Positions 36,801-52,852 of a stretch of DNA of 64,000 nt are shown here, piece by piece; within the stretch, counting starts at the first letter, position 1; each line of letters opens with the position of its first letter. The stretch is from Cruorifilaria tuberocauda (Eukaryota; Nematoda; Chromadorea; Rhabditida; Onchocercidae). The stretch lies in contig JABVXU010000034.1 of assembly GCA_013365365.1 (NCBI GenBank), forward strand, positions 186,001 to 250,000, written 5' to 3'. Both the position numbers and the translations under genes were made by a program. The notes under the pieces are model-generated. The model made no database searches and was not told the DNA's origin. It was given only the letters and a program-made list of their open reading frames with translations.

Positions 36801-39091
36801 TTATACGTTTTTTTGCAAGCGGTGGATTTCATTTGGAGCGTCTTTCGTTGCACTCCAACAATATTGGATATCGTTTTGATGAATTAAAGGAAGAATTTTC
36901 TCATATCCAGTTTTTGGATTTGGGAAACAAAAGGTAAAGTTTTGATACAAAAAAGTCGAAAAAGAATAGAAGGCAAAGTCCATTTAACACTACTTCGAGA
37001 TAATACAATGCTGAATTATAGAGAAAACTCGGGAGGGAACTATGAGATAAATAGTGCTTGTTTTTAAATTTATCCGAAAATCATGTGAAAAATATTCATG
37101 TTATTTGCTAATCTTATGATTTAATAATAAAAATTTGTGATATATATTTGCTTTTTCTGACACTGCTTTCTTATAGCAGTGATCAAGGCTTTTTGATGGA
37201 GGAAATATCTACCATGGATAGGCTGAAACGAAAGTTATGGAATGAGAATGATGATATACACACTGGATATCTTCATGAAGATGTAAGAGAAAAGGGAGTC
37301 ATACGTTTTAGCATGATTCAATTTCAATAATTCTGTTCGGGTTAATTATTCATAAATAGAAATTAATTTTATGCATTTGTTTCTTTTTCTGGTTCAATAT
37401 TTTCGACACCTTAAAATTTCAGGATACAATTTTATTCATAACAAAGCCGTCAGTTGCCGTGCTAGACGTTTTATTATCGCACATGAAAACTGCTATCGAA
37501 ACACTACTCGTACGCTACTTCCTTCTGTTGTCCGAGCAAAGTTTTTTTGGTTTTCTATAATCTTTTCTAGTCGTTTAATCTTTGGAATTATCTGATGCTT
37601 ATTTACTGGTATGAATGAGCAGAATCATTTAAACTTAATATCTATCTTTTTTCTCCCAATTCATATTAACTCTAATAATACTTTATATAATTTTTTATAT
37701 AATTCATATATAATTTTATATAATTATCACTTTCATTATGCTTATATAGTATTTAGGATGATTTACATGGAAGAACTCAGGAGAAAACAGCAGCTTTATT
37801 ATACTCATGTTGCACATTGCTTTCTGTGAAAACCTCTAATAAACAAGTTTTGAAAGAAAAGATCGTAACGTTGGCAGGTTAGCTCTTTTTTTTTTGTTGA
37901 GAAGTTTAATTGCTCGGAAAAATAGTTGTAACACTTTATATGAGAAATGCTTGCGGCGACGTCGATGATTTCAAATCAGACAAATCCACATCGATTCTAA
38001 TTTTTTATTTAAAATTTGCTTAGAAATAATTTCAATCGAAAAATTATCAAGCGTCACACCATGCAATAATTTTTTTTTGGAATTTTGAACATAGAGTATA
38101 TCGAAAATTAAACAGAATGGTGCAATAAAACATTTCTTAGGAAGCTCATGATAACGAATTATCAAAACAATCGATTTAAGCAATCGATAGAATCATCGTC
38201 GAGAGTGTTATCTTTTTAATTGTGTTTGTTCTGATTTGTGAGAATGTAATTCATTCATCACATAACTTCAGACGCAGTCTTAACTGCAGCGAAGAAAGTC
38301 GAACGTCGGCCAGTTTCGGCAACGGAATCAATATGCAATCAGCTATTGGCATTCGCCGGTGCTGTTCGGGTTTGTTATTTTTTCATACTTTTTCAGTTTT
38401 TTTTTATCAACAGTTTTGTCAACATTATTAAAAAACATTTGTGAAAAGATTCGAAATGACGATCATTCTCTTATTTTTTCTTAATGGAAATAATTATCAA
38501 GAAAAGAAAGCAAAAGGAACCGATAGTTTTTATATCAATAATTACGTGCGGTGTCTTGAAAGTGCGCTATGCCAAGAGCAATTATTCATTTTTGATAAGA
38601 AGTTCTAATTTGAGATTTTTTATATCATTTATAACTGCTTGCAGTCGGAAAATTCCCAATTAGTAGCCGATATCAGCAGTGTGATTTTCTTATTAGAATC
38701 AATGATACAGCGCGGACATTTTCAAGATTTGCATCAAACTATTGCCTTTTCATTGTAAGCAATATCCTTTTCAATGTCCGTTAGATTTTCAATTACATAG
38801 ATTCTGGTATTGCCCAAAACAGAAATGATTTTTATTAATAATTAGAAAATTTCTCAGTTTTTCTTAGCTTGCATATGTTTTCACCGTTACACATACTTTG
38901 TTTCTTTCTTCAAAAGTTAATTCTTAGTTCTTTTTAAAAAAATAATGGATTTTTGCTGCATCATCTTATTTTCCAACACAAATATGAAAAAGGTAATTCA
39001 CTTATTAAATTTCAGCAACGCAATAAAACAGAACTGCCCAGATCGAAGTGTTGAAATTGATCGATTAATGCAAGCCTTGAGGGTCGAATAA
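30827..39091 (+). CDS. ran-2: Ran GTPase-activating protein with a duplicated LRR domain
   Basis: Exons: 30827-30905, 31264-31391, 32062-32121, 32427-32603, 32810-32944, 33096-33254, 33581-33697, 33983-34161, 34494 to about 34629, an exon ending 34949, 35259-35383, 35657-35815, 36203-36319, 36752-36933, 37177-37282, 37423 to about 37500, 37757-37877, 38272-38369, 38645-38754, 39016-39091; about 830 residues. RanGAP stimulates GTP hydrolysis by Ran on the cytoplasmic side of nuclear pores. The first half has the full family signature: ELRGNTVGV, WSDMFTGR with the conserved arginine (about residue 80), LVELDLSDNAFGP, AGRNRLEDPGA and INLSDNTFT, then an acidic DEEEESD stretch. A second, weaker LRR block follows with the same exon boundaries. 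The C-terminal 170 residues are helical in character. Junctions around exons 9/10 and 16/17 are not settled. Confidence 0.9.
32273..32326. repeat. 21-base perfect inverted repeat with 12-base loop
   Basis: The arm at 32273-32293 is the exact reverse complement of 32306-32326. The arms read CATTTTGCTTAAATCAATTC and its complement, plus one more A-T pair, and the loop is CCCTTAAATAGA. It lies in the RanGAP intron between the exons at 32062-32121 and 32427-32603. Confidence 0.95.
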
Positions 39092-40273
39092 ATGTTGAAG
39101 AAAATTCAGCTTCAACTCATCTTTTAAATTTAAATTTGTTTTATTCTCTTATTGAAAGCTGCTGATATTTGATATTCATTTCATCCTCCAATCAGCTGTA
39201 TAAGAAAGATAATTTTTGTCTAGAATTCCATATAAAAAAGGAGGCTTCACAACAAGATTGTTATAGTTTTAGTAATTTGAGCCGTCTGTTGTTCATAATG
39301 TGCATTGTTTAAGCCTTCCCGTTTTCTCTGCAGTATAGTTTTGTTCTTTTAATTTTTGTTAGCTGACATGTTGAAACTTCTCATTGTTAGACACTATTTT
39401 AAAATTTTTCAGAAAATTTAGGTTGCGCATTCAAGGAATTCTTGCAATTAAATTAAAGCTTTTTTCTCATAAAATAATTTAGTTAAGATTATTAACGAGG
39501 AAAGGATTATTCAAATTGGGAAAGCAAGTGATTAGCTTATCATTCTTATTTAATAAATTTCCGGAAAAATCAGTGATGTGAGTGATCACACAACAGAATT
39601 AAGAAATTATACGAAACTGGAATTCTTGAAATATTACACCACATTTTTGGTCTCAGCTCTTTCATGGTTTTTGTTTATTATAGTATCTCAAATACGGCTT
39701 CCTAGTAAGTCTTATTAATCAATTCATTCCTCAATGTTCCTTTTCCATGCTTATATGTTTCATGCTTTGTGCGAAAGCACATATTTGCTGCTTGGTGTAT
39801 TTATTCTGAATAAATCTATTACACCCTTGCTTCAATTGACTTCTGTAAAACTGCAAAGTATGCAGATTTATACACATTACGAAAACGGTTATTGTACAAA
39901 ACTCCACGACAGTATCGGCTAGTATATTATCTCAATGCAAAGGTGGTCGAACTTTACGTTTATGGTTTCGTACGAATTTTGTTTTCAGTTCGCGTCTTCA
40001 AATGAAGTTGAGGGGTGGGTGATTCTATCAGTGTTGAATTGAAACTTGCTATTCTGATCCTGTGTTAATCTCTTTTAAGGCAAGAAAGGAGGGCTTTCGG
40101 GTTTATTGCAATGACTAGTATGGTGAAGTTAGGCGCCTCAAAAATTATGAGCTTTTATGATTCGCAACCATAATATCTGTTATTATTTGTTTTATTTTAT
40201 TAATTGCAAGATCGATAGACAGCTGCAAATGCTCAATTCATTTTAAAGTAAATTCCTACGATCCATTACACAG
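39092..40273. other. intergenic region between ran-2 and a small minus-strand gene
   Basis: The 3' flanks of two convergent genes meet here. AT-rich sequence with no exon or RNA gene recognised. The open frame at 39734-39922 has no supporting features. Confidence 0.4.
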
Positions 40274-40602
40274 CTATGTTATTCCCACAATTCGTCTTTT
40301 TTTCTTTTTAGGGCGTGATATGGCTTCACGGATTTTGACGAATTTTAGCCGCTCAGCTTCGCGTTTATTGTGCGATCCAAAGGCATTAAGGAATGCAGCT
40401 ACTCGAACATATGCGTCTCCGTCAAATACTGGTGATTTTATATTCCTAAATCCTTGATACCGCATATATGTTAGGTTTTTCGGCAACAAAGCGGAAATCG
40501 GATAAGACTTCTGAAAAGTATGAGAGTAGAATTTAAAAAAATTAGTAGTGCAGAGATAAGATGAATGACAATTACCCATGATTTTCGACCTGTTAATGTC
40601 AT
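40274..40602 (-). CDS. small basic protein of 87 residues, function unknown
   Basis: Two minus-strand exons: 40602-40576 and 40510-40274 (TGG|GTAATT donor, TTTTCAG acceptor, phase 0). The protein starts MTLTGRKSW and ends in a lysine- and arginine-rich tail (RPKKKKRRIVGIT). The middle contains NLTYMRYQGFRNIKSPVFDGD and VRVAAFLNAFGSHNKREAER. Its small size, high basic content and position head-to-head with atp-2 would suit a mitochondrial or ribosomal small protein, but no family was recognised, so that is only a guess. The start codon lies 94 bases from the proposed atp-2 start. An alternative longer first exon from an ATG near 40633 runs through the splice site without an intron. Confidence 0.7.
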
Positions 40603-40696
40603 TGGAATGACTTCTTACTGAATAGAATCGCATACAGTCGTAGTCATGCGAAGTCTAAATTGTTTCTAATTTATCCGTATCTAATTCCGATATTTT

Positions 40697-44977
<4,281 letters not shown>

Positions 44978-46060
44978 AATATCCATCTAGTGAATGATTA
45001 AATTTTCCACGGACTGATATTGACTAATGGTAGATTTTCATTCTAACGTAATTTTCGTTCATATTGTAAATGCATAGTGCTATTATTGTAAGCTTTAGGA
45101 AATGTGACGGAGTATTTCAATGTTATGTATGTTGGGCTGGACTGTGCTTTGTTTGCATGATAATTTGTGCTCAAAGTTAATCAGTGATATTTACTTAATG
45201 CCGGTTTTAATTTATTGGCTCAATATATTCATGATTCTAGAGAGCTCGTTGAAAGTCTTCTGTCATTTTTTCGAATTATATTAGAAAATAAATAAAGCAC
45301 TAAAATCACATATTCATTTTCTATTCTGAAACGTTTTTCTTCTTTATGTGTTCGCAGATATCGGTTTTGATCGTAGATAAAATCGTTACAGTTAAATTCT
45401 CTCATCTTATTTCAAGCTTATTTAAATCAGTTTATTTCACTGGATGTCTTACAAGTATTCACTACGATTGAGCTCTTTTATTTGTCTTTTTGGGATGATG
45501 GAAGAGAAAAGAACAAAATAAAATTGATTTTTAGTGCATAAATTCTATATGAAAGAAAAAAATCAATTCAAGGTCCTTAGCCTGTTATGATATGTTGCAA
45601 GTCAAATTTTTAATAGGTAGGAGTGTGCAACAGGCAAGTTGCGTCCTTATACAAGTTGTTAATAACCCGCTATCTGTTGCTCACTGCGGCTCATTTCGGG
45701 GTTGTATTAGATTATATTAGTCACAGATGAAGAAGCTTCCTTTAATTCATTTTTAGGTTTGAGTCAAGCTACTTACGGGTAAGAGGTCCTTGTTTTTCTG
45801 TAATTTTTAAGTGCATTCCTGTATTTTTGCAACCAGAACTTTAAGATACTGGCCAGCATGAGCAAGCCTGGGTTTAAGCAATAAATCCCATAAGATGATT
45901 TAAACCAAATGGAACTTTTTGCCTAAAATTGTCAGTAACTTATCGGACGTTACGGTCCTCTATATACAATTTTTAGCGGTGGCTGGTGAAACAGTTAAGA
46001 AGGAATCGGAAAGAAATCCCCTGCAATCATCATAGTGCATTGAGCTCAGACGTCGCTCAG
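44978..46060. other. 3' flank of atp-2 and upstream region of prmt-5
   Basis: Contains overlapping AATAAA poly(A) signals at 45287-45296 and AT-rich sequence. A purine/pyrimidine-mixed stretch near 45600-45990 probably includes the prmt-5 leader. No exon was recognised, apart from an in-frame upstream extension of the first prmt-5 exon that is open back to about 45986. Confidence 0.45.
45287..45296 (+). terminator. poly(A) signal of atp-2 (overlapping AATAAA)
   Basis: Two overlapping AATAAA hexamers 310 bases after the atp-2 stop codon, in a T-rich context. This fits cleavage and polyadenylation of the atp-2 mRNA. Confidence 0.6.
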
Positions 46061-49000
46061 ATGTGTCAGGAAAATGAGCAAGTATTGCAAGCATCTGATC
46101 TAGAAGTTTCGGCGTTGGTTGGATGGATGGCAACAAATAGTGATGGTATACATGACACAGATATTGTTGAATATTGTTCGAGACTTGGTGCTCGGAACTA
46201 CAATTTCATGAATTATCCAGTTGGTGGTATGAAACGGTCTTCATGGCGTCCTCAAAAGTTGGTGGTTTTGATGCATATGTTATGCAACTTTAAAGGGCAG
46301 AGGTACGGGGACTCACCGTAATTACTGAACGGTTTTTTTTACCAGCATTCAACCATTGAAAAATTATTGTTTGATCGACTTACGTGTATGACGTATACAT
46401 TCATCATCAATTTATCTGAGCGTCTGTCAACTTGGATCAGTTAACTTCAACATTTTAGTTACAGAATTTCTAAACAATTAGACAGCGAATATAGCTGGTA
46501 GATTTCGAGATTTAGCGACTCTGCTTCTCCAGTTATATTTCTGCAAGTAGCGATAACTATTGACCGATGCAGATAATCTAGATGATAGCACTGGTAAATC
46601 TGCAAATGAAAAATAAATTATTTTAGAAATGGCGCTCCACCACCAATAGATCTGCCGGATTTACAACTTGATGTTAAATTATGGGGAATATATGTTATTG
46701 GACGAATATCGGACTGGATAGATTGTGATGCGAATGAAAGTTGGTTGGCAGATTTATCATGCACCGAAATTGAAAAGGTTGGTAAAAACACGACCGTTCT
46801 AGTTATTGAATTCAATATATTTTTCCAATTCATAATTTTAAATCATCACTGTATTTATCCCATTTTTCTAAATAATTAGTTCCTCCAAAAAGTAGTATGA
46901 CGAATGATTGAAAGATTCAAGGTAGAAATTCTGCGTTAACATTTGAGATCATTTTTCACTGAGATTGAGCTCGAGCTAATCCAAAGAACAGATTAGTTTT
47001 CATTTTCTATTTTCTCTAGAAGTACGTGTAGTTTGTTTCAATTCATTTTTTCCTGTGTGGGAAAATTATCATCAGGAAACAGATCTTCAGGCTTAATCTG
47101 GATTTAGAAAAAATATGAAACTTGATATCATTATTTTTAGTTTTTACTCGAAAACAAATTAATGAATTTTCTCAGCTCATGTTTTTTTGGAACAACTGTA
47201 ACAATAAAAAACCGTTCAAGTAAAATAATTTTTAAGTAAATAATTTTGGTGCTTATAATTGCTTTTCATTCAAGTATTTGTTAAAGGAGCTTAATTATAT
47301 GACTTATATGCCATTACGTGTGTTGACCTTGGAACTAAGGCATCGGGACTCACCGAAATTAGCGGAAATATTAACGAAATGGATGTGGACTCGGAATATG
47401 ACTTACAGGTTTTAATTACTGCTTAAATTCATTTCCTTATATTTCAAATTGTCCATTCTTGTAGGTAAAATAGTTTTAGTTGTTCGAAGTCATACCTTTG
47501 AATATTTCATTTGCTAATTTTCCGTTTGTTAATGGAATGATTATTTCCAACTAATGATCAACATCGTAGTGTTTGGGTATTTCTGCCAACTGATGAAAAT
47601 CTTCTTCCTGTTACAAATTGTGGACAAGATGATCGAGATATTTGGAGAATATGGGCTGATTTCCGGAGTCTCTGCACTAATTATCCAATGCAGAAACTAG
47701 CTGTCGGATTGAGATTATGTCCTAATCTAGCAGATGAATTCCTGGAACCACGTCTATATAAGCGTTGGCATGCTGAACCGCTATGTTCATTTTGTATTGA
47801 AACATCCACTTTCACATCTAGTGGACAGTATGGCAAATGTACGCTGCCACCGTATGCTTTATTCTATTCTCTTATGTTCAAATGTTCATTTTCCCCCAAT
47901 GGGTTTTCCTTTCGTTGAGTGATTTAGATGTTAAAATGTAAAAATTATGTTTATAAGCACATAAAGAGGACTTTCTAATATGAGAGATATAAATGCTTTC
48001 CTAACGTTCATTCTGCTGTTAGCTTTCAAAGCGTAATTGAGAACTTCAGTAGTTTTTAATGTACTTTTCAGAGAAGAGAGTACTTTTCTCTCTTCTCTCT
48101 TATTTTCTTCTTAGATTGGATAAGGATTATGAAAAAAGTAATTCGATATTTGTAGAGCACATTACCGTCTATTGATGGATTTATTCGTGTCAGTCGTACA
48201 GCGACCGTTGATACATTGCAGTAGCTCTGAACAAGTTGACGAGCATCTTCGACTGCAGTACGTAAATATGATCAAACAACTGATACAAGAAAAAGCAATT
48301 CAGTCAAAAGAGGCTGCACTTGCTGGCAGGGATGATAATGTTTTATTTGAATATCTTGGACATCGGGAATATATTGATACTTTGCAGGTTGTAATCCTTC
48401 TTTCACTGCAGTTTCTGTAATTTCAAATATGTTTTGATATTTCTAGAGAAAGTGCTATTGGATCTGTATTGGAGCTCATTTACTCATGGTACCCTCAAGC
48501 AGTACTTTAAAAAACTGTTGGAATGTTGGAAACTGGATTTTCTTCATTTCAGATGCCTTTGCAACCGTTAGCGGAAAATCTTGATTCAGGTACTTATGCA
48601 ATTTTTGAAGAGGATTCCGTGAAATATGATTTATATCGTGAAGCGATTTGTCACGCTATCGAGGATCTCGTTAAAATAACTGGTGAGGAACGAAACATCG
48701 TTGTATACCTTTTGGGAGCAGGAAGAGGGCCTTTGGTAAGCTTTACATTAATTATTTTTATTTAAAAAATTAGAGAATAAGCTGCCACCAAATTACTATT
48801 TTCAGAGGTTATTTTCTTGCAGAATGTCACCGGCATATGAGATACTTCACGTTGAATAATGTGCTTTTCAATTAAAATTCATGCTTTTTGACTGAATGGA
48901 TTATTTATAGATGCAAATGATAATTGAAGCTGAAGAATTATTCAATGCAAAAAGTTGTAATCGCTCCGACTTGCTGAAGCTTGAACTTTATTCGATAGAA

Positions 49001-51973
49001 AAAAATGCACATGCCGTTGTTACTTTGCAGTTTAGGAACAGACACCAGTTGGTCCTTGTTTACAAAAATTCAAATGCGATTGTTTTATTTATATGCATAG
49101 CACTGCAGCAATAGGGTTTTTCCATTTATTTCGGTCTTTTTTACTTTGCTCGTCTCTAGTCTGAAATTTTTTTTGTGAACGTTATGGATGCTCACTAGGC
49201 AATCTCGTAAATGACTCATTTGCGTTACTCAAATAAGTCTCTTCGTTGTTTTTTCCCAAGAAAGCATGATAGTTGGAACTTTTTGGTTGGATTATCTTGT
49301 TTTTTCGTTTGAATTCTAAAAATGTTATTCTCTTCAATCATTAACGATATTTCTTCGATTCTGTACAAATTATATTTTCAGTTGGAAGAATCGAGTGCGA
49401 ATTATAGAAGGCGATATGCGAAAGTTAAGTGAAAAAGTTAAAGCTGGTCAGTTACCATCTCCAGATTTAGTTGTTTCGGAATTGCTGGGATCTTTCGGTG
49501 ATAATGAATTATCACCTGAATGCCTCGACAGTATCACAGATATTTTACGTCCAACCACGATCAGCATTCCTCAGCAATACACTAGTTACATCGGTGAGAT
49601 TTTCTTTATATTCGCCGAAATCCCAATAACTGGCTTCATTAAAATATTTCAGACAGTCATCCTATGAGTTACTAATACTTTATGACTAAATAAAACTGCC
49701 TGCTAAAGAACATAATGTTCCGAAATTGATGTAAATTATATTTGTTGAAATAATAATAATAACATAATATCACAGTTAAAATAATCATGTGGGACATTAC
49801 GAAAGATTTGTAATCATTTGTAATCAATTATTTACCTGACAGAAATATTTTGAGCTTCTTTTTTGTACTTTTTTTTTCAACTTCTCTTCAGCTCCTATTC
49901 AATCAGTCCGTTTACACCAAAAAGTACTGTGCTCTTCTGGTGGTACAAAATATTTTGAACGAGGTTTTCCTGGCCACGGACGATTGGAACCCATTAAATT
50001 ACAGGATGGCACTTATGCATTACCGTACGTTCATTTATGATTCATTAGATTCAATGAATAATTGTGTTTGGGTTAAAGTGAATGTAAAAGTTAAATCAAG
50101 ATACAAACTTTTCATAGTTTTATTACGCTTCACTTAATTGAAATGTGCATATTTCAAAGACTGATTTCTTTCTCATCTCTGATTCACAGAATATTTTCTG
50201 GCAGAGTTCGTTGTCTTTTAATTCTCTTTTTTTTCTATCGATAAGGTAGTGCACGATTACAATTTAGGATAAAAACCCATATAAAGTTCGTTTAATCATT
50301 AACTTTGTCTATTTCTTGGCAAGAAATTGAAACTAAATTTGTAAACAGAACAAGAAGTAATGGCGGAGTAAGAACTGTTGTGGGAAGATTAGGAATTGGA
50401 AAGAAATGAAATAGTATATCCAGTTGAAAGAATGATTCGTAACATGTTGGATAAAATCACTCTTGATTTTGATTTTAATTAAAAAATTAATATTTATATT
50501 CAGCTCTTATGTTTCAGTGAATGTCCAGAGGCTTCACAGTTTGATGAAATATATGTAGTTTGTATGCGTTCCGTTTGTGAGCTTGCAAAGCCTAAAGCTG
50601 TTTTCAACTTCGAGCATCCAAATTTCGAACGGAAATCAAACGCCCGAAGTGTATGTATTCAATTCACAGTCGACATGCAATCGGAGGTAAAATTTTGTCA
50701 TCATGAATTGAGAAATTGCTTCTCAAATAGACAGTAATTTTGCTGAATCTCACTGGTGCATATTAGGAATGTTTCAGTCTTAACTACTTATACTCGTAAC
50801 AGTGAACTCTTGTCTTTCATCCCTTAATATGAATTATTGAGCGGGATTTTGAGTGAAATGTAATTAGTCAAATGTAATCAGTGCCTGTTAATTTGTAAAA
50901 GGCATTACTAATGCTTGCTCTACATTTTCGCATAGAATTATTAGGTACTTATACCTCATGTTCTAATTGTTCTTATGATCATATTGTAATGGTATAGTGT
51001 GGCGACATGCTGCATTACAATGCAAATAGTTTTAGTGATTTCGCAATCGAATATGGCATTTGATATGATAAAATTTATCGTTATAGTAATCGCTTTCAGT
51101 TAATGGGATTCGCAGGCTACTTTACTGCACGACTTTATAGAAATTGCCAGTTAAGCATTGTTCCACAGACACACACACAAGGCTTAGTTAGTTGGTTTCC
51201 TGCACTTATACCACTTCGACGTCTTTATTGTTTACAGAAGGGTACTGAAGTAAGTCTTTGTTTGATTTTTAGCGTGAATGTAACATAAAAAAGTTAAAAG
51301 TAGTTTCTTCCCAGAAAAAATTAATAGATGAAAGCATTTTTTTAACAGATTTGTATTAAGTATATGTCAGTGAAAAGCATCAACACTTTGAGATTTACAT
51401 TCAAAGATTTTTAGTTTTTATGATGGAGCGAATATGAATTGATGAAGTGTATGAAATCTGGATAGAGCGCTGCGGATGAGAGGTATTAATAATTTGAAGG
51501 TATCTAATTTATTTATTGTCAAATTATTTCAGGTCATCTTTCATGTTGAACGAAAAATTGATACGAGTGGTGTTTGGTATGAATGGTTTTGCGAATTGCA
51601 GGTATTTATTTTCCTGACCATTGTTTTTAAATTTCTGAATAGAAGTCCAATATATTGTTGCGATATATTGTTCCACCCGTCAATCAGTAGTTTCCAACAT
51701 ATATTGTTTAAAAGAGCTAGAAAATTAACCAGGGAAGTAACTCGATAGCTGATAATTTATTCTCTTATTAGCTTGACTATAATGATTCTGTTTACCAACT
51801 GTGCTCTGAATGTTCAACATATATTATATAGGAAAGAAATTTCTGTAATTTTTGTACATATACAAAACTCTTAATTATGGTTTTGAACCCACTGTTTAAA
51901 GGATATCGATGGAAAGATCAGAACAACGCCATTACAAAATAAAGATGGCATGAGCTATTTCATGCGCTTATAG
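46061..51973 (+). CDS. prmt-5: protein arginine methyltransferase 5 (type II, symmetric)
   Basis: Thirteen exons: 46061-46302, 46627-46777, 47287-47408, 47570-47851, 48156-48387, 48553-48735, 48911-49029, 49382-49593, 49892-50024, 50518-50686, 51100-51249, 51533-51601, 51902-51973; 711 residues, with all phases compatible. PRMT5 makes symmetric dimethylarginine on histones, Sm proteins and others. The N-terminal TIM-barrel part is weakly conserved (LWGIYVIGRISDWI, ELNYMTYMPL). The catalytic part begins at PLQPLAENLDSGTYAIFEED, where F361 matches the phenylalanine that favours symmetric methylation. SAM-binding motif LLGAGRGPL lies near 398-404, and the double-E loop SELLGSFGDNE has E477 and E486. 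The C-terminal barrel ends in NKDGMSYFMRL, like the vertebrate end. The start is the first ATG, right after a CAG acceptor-like site. The frame is open upstream, so a longer start is possible. Confidence 0.95.
48070..48098. repeat. 11-base GA/CT inverted repeat in a prmt-5 intron
   Basis: AGAGAAGAGAG at 48070-48080 is the exact reverse complement of 48088-48098, with a seven-base loop. It lies in the intron between the exons ending at 47851 and starting at 48156. Low-complexity origin is likely. Confidence 0.8.
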
Positions 51974-52844
51974 GTATCTGATTTACCGATTCCAAGATGT
52001 GCGGATGTTGGATGATGTCTCGCTGTTTTGCATGAAATATCTTTGTTTAATTTTTGTCACAATTCTGTACAGGCTTTTGAAGTTTTTGGTTCCATACTAA
52101 TAGCTTTTGAAATGATAAATGATAATTTATGCTTGTTATTGTTAGTTTCACATTTCATGCTGTTTTAAAAATAAATTATTACTGCGGAAAAATTGTTGCG
52201 TTTTGTGAAGAGAATTACCTGTCATGTAGCAGATTAAATTTTGATCAATGAGGAGATTTTTCGCTATTTAGAAATAATTGGAAACGATTAATTCTTTACT
52301 GAGATTTTGGTAGTTGATGATTCCCGGCTTCGACAATGACACTACGCAGTGTTGAAGTGATTTTGAACTAAAAATTTTGGTGTTAAAACTAATTGTTAAT
52401 TGTCTTTTCATTCATTTAATATTTGTTGCCTTCTGGCTGGAATGTTTATTCCTCACATATTTTTTAGGTAAGTTTCAGTATGTTTTCTGTTCTTTAATAA
52501 AAGTAGTACATTGGTTGTCTGAGGTATGTTCTTGTGTTTTATAATTCTATTATAGCACTTCACTTTAATCTGTTGGTGTTACAAAGTTTGAGAAAATTGT
52601 TTTTTATTTCTGATAGAAGAATAAACAATTCTGTTTTTATACCTTTTTGGAGAATACAACAAATGAAAAGTGTTTGGAAAATTTCTCTGTACTTATTTAA
52701 TTACAGTCTTTTTTTAAATCATATTTAATTATAGACATATACTAATATTGCAGTATGCGAGGCCTCACTTGTATATAAAATTTTTTCTGTTATATTGGGT
52801 TTTATTCTTTCAGATTTTAGAGTTTCCAGGGTGAAAGATGTTGA
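51974..52844. other. prmt-5 to PEX10 interval
   Basis: AT-rich, probably the prmt-5 3' untranslated region and the PEX10 promoter or leader. Two 3' splice-like sites (TTCTTTCAG ending at 52813 and TTTCCAG ending at 52829) lie just before the PEX10 start and could be spliced-leader acceptors. Confidence 0.45.
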
Positions 52845-52852
52845 ATGAATAG
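52838..52852 (+). promoter_or_regulatory. four-codon upstream ORF overlapping the PEX10 start
   Basis: ATG TTG AAT GAA TAG runs from 52838 to 52852. It overlaps the proposed PEX10 start ATG (52845-52847) in another frame. Ribosomes starting at the first ATG would terminate just past the main start codon, so it could lower or tune PEX10 translation. Confidence 0.5.

Noticed and set aside
37751..37829. Alternative frame MIYMEELRRKQQLYYTHV... for a RanGAP exon
   Set aside because: It ends in a stop. The other frame (DDLHGRTQEK...) is longer and joins in phase with the following three exons.
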